This document shows, piece by piece, positions 61,914 through 64,000 of a stretch of DNA of 64,000 nucleotides; the stretch's first letter is position 1; every line of letters begins with the position of its first letter. The translations under genes were made by a program, and so were the position numbers. Origin of the DNA: Parvularcula sp. BBD 1991-13 (GTDB lineage Bacteria > Pseudomonadota > Alphaproteobacteria > Caulobacterales > Parvularculaceae); the NCBI GenBank assembly GCA_001657385.1, contig LYSZ01000008.1:1-64000 (forward strand), in the 5' to 3' direction. Under the pieces are notes generated by a model. That model was not told where the DNA came from. It saw nothing but the letters and a program-made list of their open reading frames with translations, and did no database searches.

Positions 61914-62039
61914 ATCAATCCGATGTCTTTCGCGGTGTCGCTCATTCTCTAAGCCGCATTCCCGCCAGGGTCCAGCACCCCGCGTCAAAGGGCGTCACAA
62001 GGGCGCATTCCCAGGGAATTCAACGGCCTGCCCCCGAGG

Positions 62040-63821
62040 TTACAGCACGCAGCGGCGCCCGCCGGGGAGCATCGCCACGAAGCGCGCGGCGGCGGCGTCG
62101 CCGAGCCGGGCGAAGCCCGCATGGGTCGCCGTTTCGTCGAGCCCCGGCGCCGGAGCCGTGCGGAAACGCTCGCCGGCGCGGACGAGCCCGGCGACCCGTC
62201 CGTCCCCGTCAACGATAGCGATCCACAGGGGCGCCGCGCCCTCGATCCGCGCCGCCGCGCGGTAGGCGCCGTCGCCGAGGGAGGCAAGCGCGCCCTGCCC
62301 GGAGACGCGCGCGCAGCGGGGACCGCCGGCGTCGCCGACCGGCGCGCCCAGCCATCGCCCCCAGTCGCGGCGAAAGAACGACGCCTCGCGCGCGCGGTAA
62401 TGGTCCATGAGGTCGAGGAGGCGCCCGCCGGCGAAGTCCGGATAGAGCGCATACTGCGCATCGTCGATCTCCAGCGCGGCGGCGAGCCCGCCCAGGGCGA
62501 TCTGCCGGTTGTGTTCGGCCGCCACCAGCCAGCCGCGCGGCGAGACCAGGGCGGCGGCGATCAGGTAAAACGCGGCGACGCCGAACACCGCACGGCGCGT
62601 CCACTGCGGCAGCAAGCTGCGAAAGATCGCCGCCAGCATGACCGTCGCCGCGGCGAAGATCACGCCGAACGGCAGATAGCGGCTGACGAAAGCCTGCTCG
62701 GCGCCGAATTCCGCCCGGGACGTCGTGATCGCAAGCGCGCAGACGAGCGACCACAACAGTGCGAGCGTGAAAAAACTCGCCGCCTGGCGCTCTTCCCGCG
62801 TCAGCCCCGCCAGGGATCGCGCAGGCGTCCGCGATCGCGCATGCGTCCGCAGGCCGAACCACGCCAGCGGAACCGACAGGGCGAGGCCCAGGGCGCCGAC
62901 GAGCGGAGCGACGATCTCGTCCCCGGCCAGCGCATAATGAAACAGACCGCTGACGAGATTGACCCCATAATGGACATAGTCGAACAGGCCCGCCCCCGGC
63001 GACGGCGCGCCGGCGTCCGTCGCGCCGGCCGCAGAGGCCCATCCCCAGGCGGCGAGCGCCGCCAGCGACGCGCCCGACAGGAACAGCCGCGCCGGCCAGT
63101 CCCAGCCGCGAAGGAAAGCGAACGCCGCCAGCACCGGCGCCGCGGCGAGACCGGCGCTGAACGACCACACCGCCGCCCAGAGCGCCGCCGCCATCCCCGC
63201 CAGCATCGCCCAGCCGCGCCGCCCCCGCACGGCAATCGCGCCGGCGTCGTGAGACGCGCCCGAAGACGAACGGCGGCGCGCGTCGTAGGCCGCCGCGAGC
63301 CAGAAGGCGAGCGTGACGAACAAAAGGGAAAGGCAGGTATGGGTCTGCTTCGTGCGGATGATATTGTTCCAGTGGGCGGACCAGAGCATTACCAGCGCCA
63401 TCGCGCCGGCGGCGACATGGGCGACGCGCGGATTGCCGGCGAACGCAAGCGCGGCGTGCCGGGCGAACCCCGCCGCCAGCACCGCGAAACAGACGACATG
63501 CACCAGGATCAGAAACAGGCCCGTCGAGGCCAGGACCTTGTGATCGAACGCCTGCAACAGCACCGGCAGGAACGCGCGGTGCTCATTGTCCTGATAGGTG
63601 ACGAGGGGCGCCAGGCCGTCTTCCGCCAGCGACCAGCGGGTGAAGAACCACTCAAGGTCGACCATGTCGGTAAACGGGGCGGGCTGAAAATAGCGCAGCC
63701 ACGTATAAAGATTAATCGCCGTCAGAACGCCCAGCGCCGACCAGATCACGGCGGGTCTGGACAGCGCCTCGCCGCAGCGCGCGGCGACAGGGATCGATGC
63801 GCGCCCCGGCCGGTTTTTCAT
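62040..63821 (-). CDS. large polytopic membrane protein of unknown function
   Basis: The ATG at 63821 (MKNRPGRASIPVAARCGEAL) follows GGGGGA. The product, 593 residues, has about ten or eleven membrane helices over residues 25-420, including AVIWSALGVLTAINLYTWLR, GLFLILVHVVCFAVLAAGFA and AVFGVAAFYLIAAALVSPRG. A soluble C-terminal domain of about 150 residues follows (LYPDFAGGRLLDLMDHYRAR, LWIAIVDGDGRVAGLVRAGE). A large loop after helix 1 contains FTDMVDLEWFFTRW. This architecture resembles glycosyltransferase-like (GT-C type) or O-antigen-ligase-like proteins, but I see no diagnostic motif. Confidence 0.7.
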   Translation of the reverse strand: MKNRPGRASIPVAARCGEALSRPAVIWSALGVLTAINLYTWLRYFQPAPFTDMVDLEWFFTRWSLAEDGLAPLVTYQDNEHRAFLPVLLQAFDHKVLASTGLFLILVHVVCFAVLAAGFARHAALAFAGNPRVAHVAAGAMALVMLWSAHWNNIIRTKQTHTCLSLLFVTLAFWLAAAYDARRRSSSGASHDAGAIAVRGRRGWAMLAGMAAALWAAVWSFSAGLAAAPVLAAFAFLRGWDWPARLFLSGASLAALAAWGWASAAGATDAGAPSPGAGLFDYVHYGVNLVSGLFHYALAGDEIVAPLVGALGLALSVPLAWFGLRTHARSRTPARSLAGLTREERQAASFFTLALLWSLVCALAITTSRAEFGAEQAFVSRYLPFGVIFAAATVMLAAIFRSLLPQWTRRAVFGVAAFYLIAAALVSPRGWLVAAEHNRQIALGGLAAALEIDDAQYALYPDFAGGRLLDLMDHYRAREASFFRRDWGRWLGAPVGDAGGPRCARVSGQGALASLGDGAYRAAARIEGAAPLWIAIVDGDGRVAGLVRAGERFRTAPAPGLDETATHAGFARLGDAAAARFVAMLPGGRRCVL

Positions 63822-63841
63822 CGTCCCCCGCAATTCCCCGA

Positions 63842-64000
63842 TCAGTCCCGCGCCGGGGGCTCAGTCGGGGACTGATCCGAAGACTGAACGGGATGCTGCG
63901 TCGGGTCCGGCCCGGCGGCGACCATGTCCATGATCTGCGCGCCGGTCAGGGTCCGGGTTTCCTCCGCGAAGGAATAAAAATCGGGTTTTTCGTCAATGAA
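63842..64000 (-). CDS. C-terminal end of an unidentified protein, cut by the window edge
   Basis: The frame is open from the right edge to a TGA at 63844-63842, giving 52 residues ending FIDEKPDFYSFAEETRTLTG, AQIMDMVAAGPDPTQ, then a Pro/Ser/Glu-rich tail. It stops 20 bases before the membrane-protein gene and shares its strand, so the two are likely co-transcribed. The family cannot be judged from this piece. Confidence 0.6.
   Translation of the reverse strand, partial: FIDEKPDFYSFAEETRTLTGAQIMDMVAAGPDPTQHPVQSSDQSPTEPPARD

Noticed and set aside
62121-63875. A plus-strand open frame of about 580 codons
   Set aside because: It is extremely Arg-rich and antisense to a membrane protein gene with a good ribosome binding site and clear helices.

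Overview
The window looks like a chromosome segment of a GC-rich alphaproteobacterium. The evidence is the block DUF4167 / prmC-prfA / ispG / RodZ-like / ptsP / lysC // ubiG, the block comF-grxC-nitrilase-DUF1178, a secA of 950 residues, NuoD and abundant Xaa-Pro/SDR/patatin genes of alphaproteobacterial type. Family level cannot be fixed from this sequence alone.

The window has two halves that meet at a tRNA gene with a CAU anticodon (23113-23189, minus strand). To its left (1-23.1 kb) the DNA is visibly less GC-rich, nearly all genes are on the minus strand, and most encode exported or envelope proteins: an alpha/beta-hydrolase lipoprotein, a Tyr-rich repeat protein, MipA/OmpV, an alginate-export-type barrel, another outer-membrane barrel, a GH24 lysozyme with a C-terminal membrane anchor, and several unknown secreted proteins. 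It also holds an IS3-type transposase wreck, a decayed AraC gene and a dispersed hairpin repeat. Directly beside the tRNA 3' end are three GTTACCCAAA repeats and a 17-codon remnant that resembles the start of a tyrosine integrase. I read this as the fossil end of a genomic island. To the right (23.2-64 kb) the DNA is GC-rich and mostly conserved housekeeping genes.

Two gene sets in the left half stand out. (1) 13.6-18.5 kb: AraC-family regulator, membrane-anchored arylsulfatase with a CGPSR maturation site, DJ-1/PfpI-like protein and formylglycine-generating enzyme, all on one strand. This is a self-contained sulfatase with its own activator. (2) 19.0-21.9 kb: ECF sigma factor, anti-sigma factor, a membrane-tethered periplasmic sensor-like protein, a possible frameshifted small gene, and a divergent periplasmic LTXXQ/Spy-like gene. 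The sigma gene and the divergent gene have matching promoter candidates (GGAAT, 17 nt, CGTC), which predicts an autoregulated envelope-stress or metal-sensing circuit.

The right half carries SIMPL, a GH-A-like secreted hydrolase, UvrD-type helicase, PrmA, aminopeptidase P, an SDR, DUF4167, translation termination (prfA/prmC), isoprenoid (ispG), nitrogen PTS (ptsP), lysC, ubiG, a cNMP-binding patatin, a redox/competence operon, a lone Flp pilin, MutT, a parvulin, secA, cobB, LMW phosphatase, ThpR, an isolated nuoD and a large membrane protein. Between cobB and the phosphatase lie two tandem spore-coat-U/Csu pilin genes, each reduced to signal peptide plus C-terminus.
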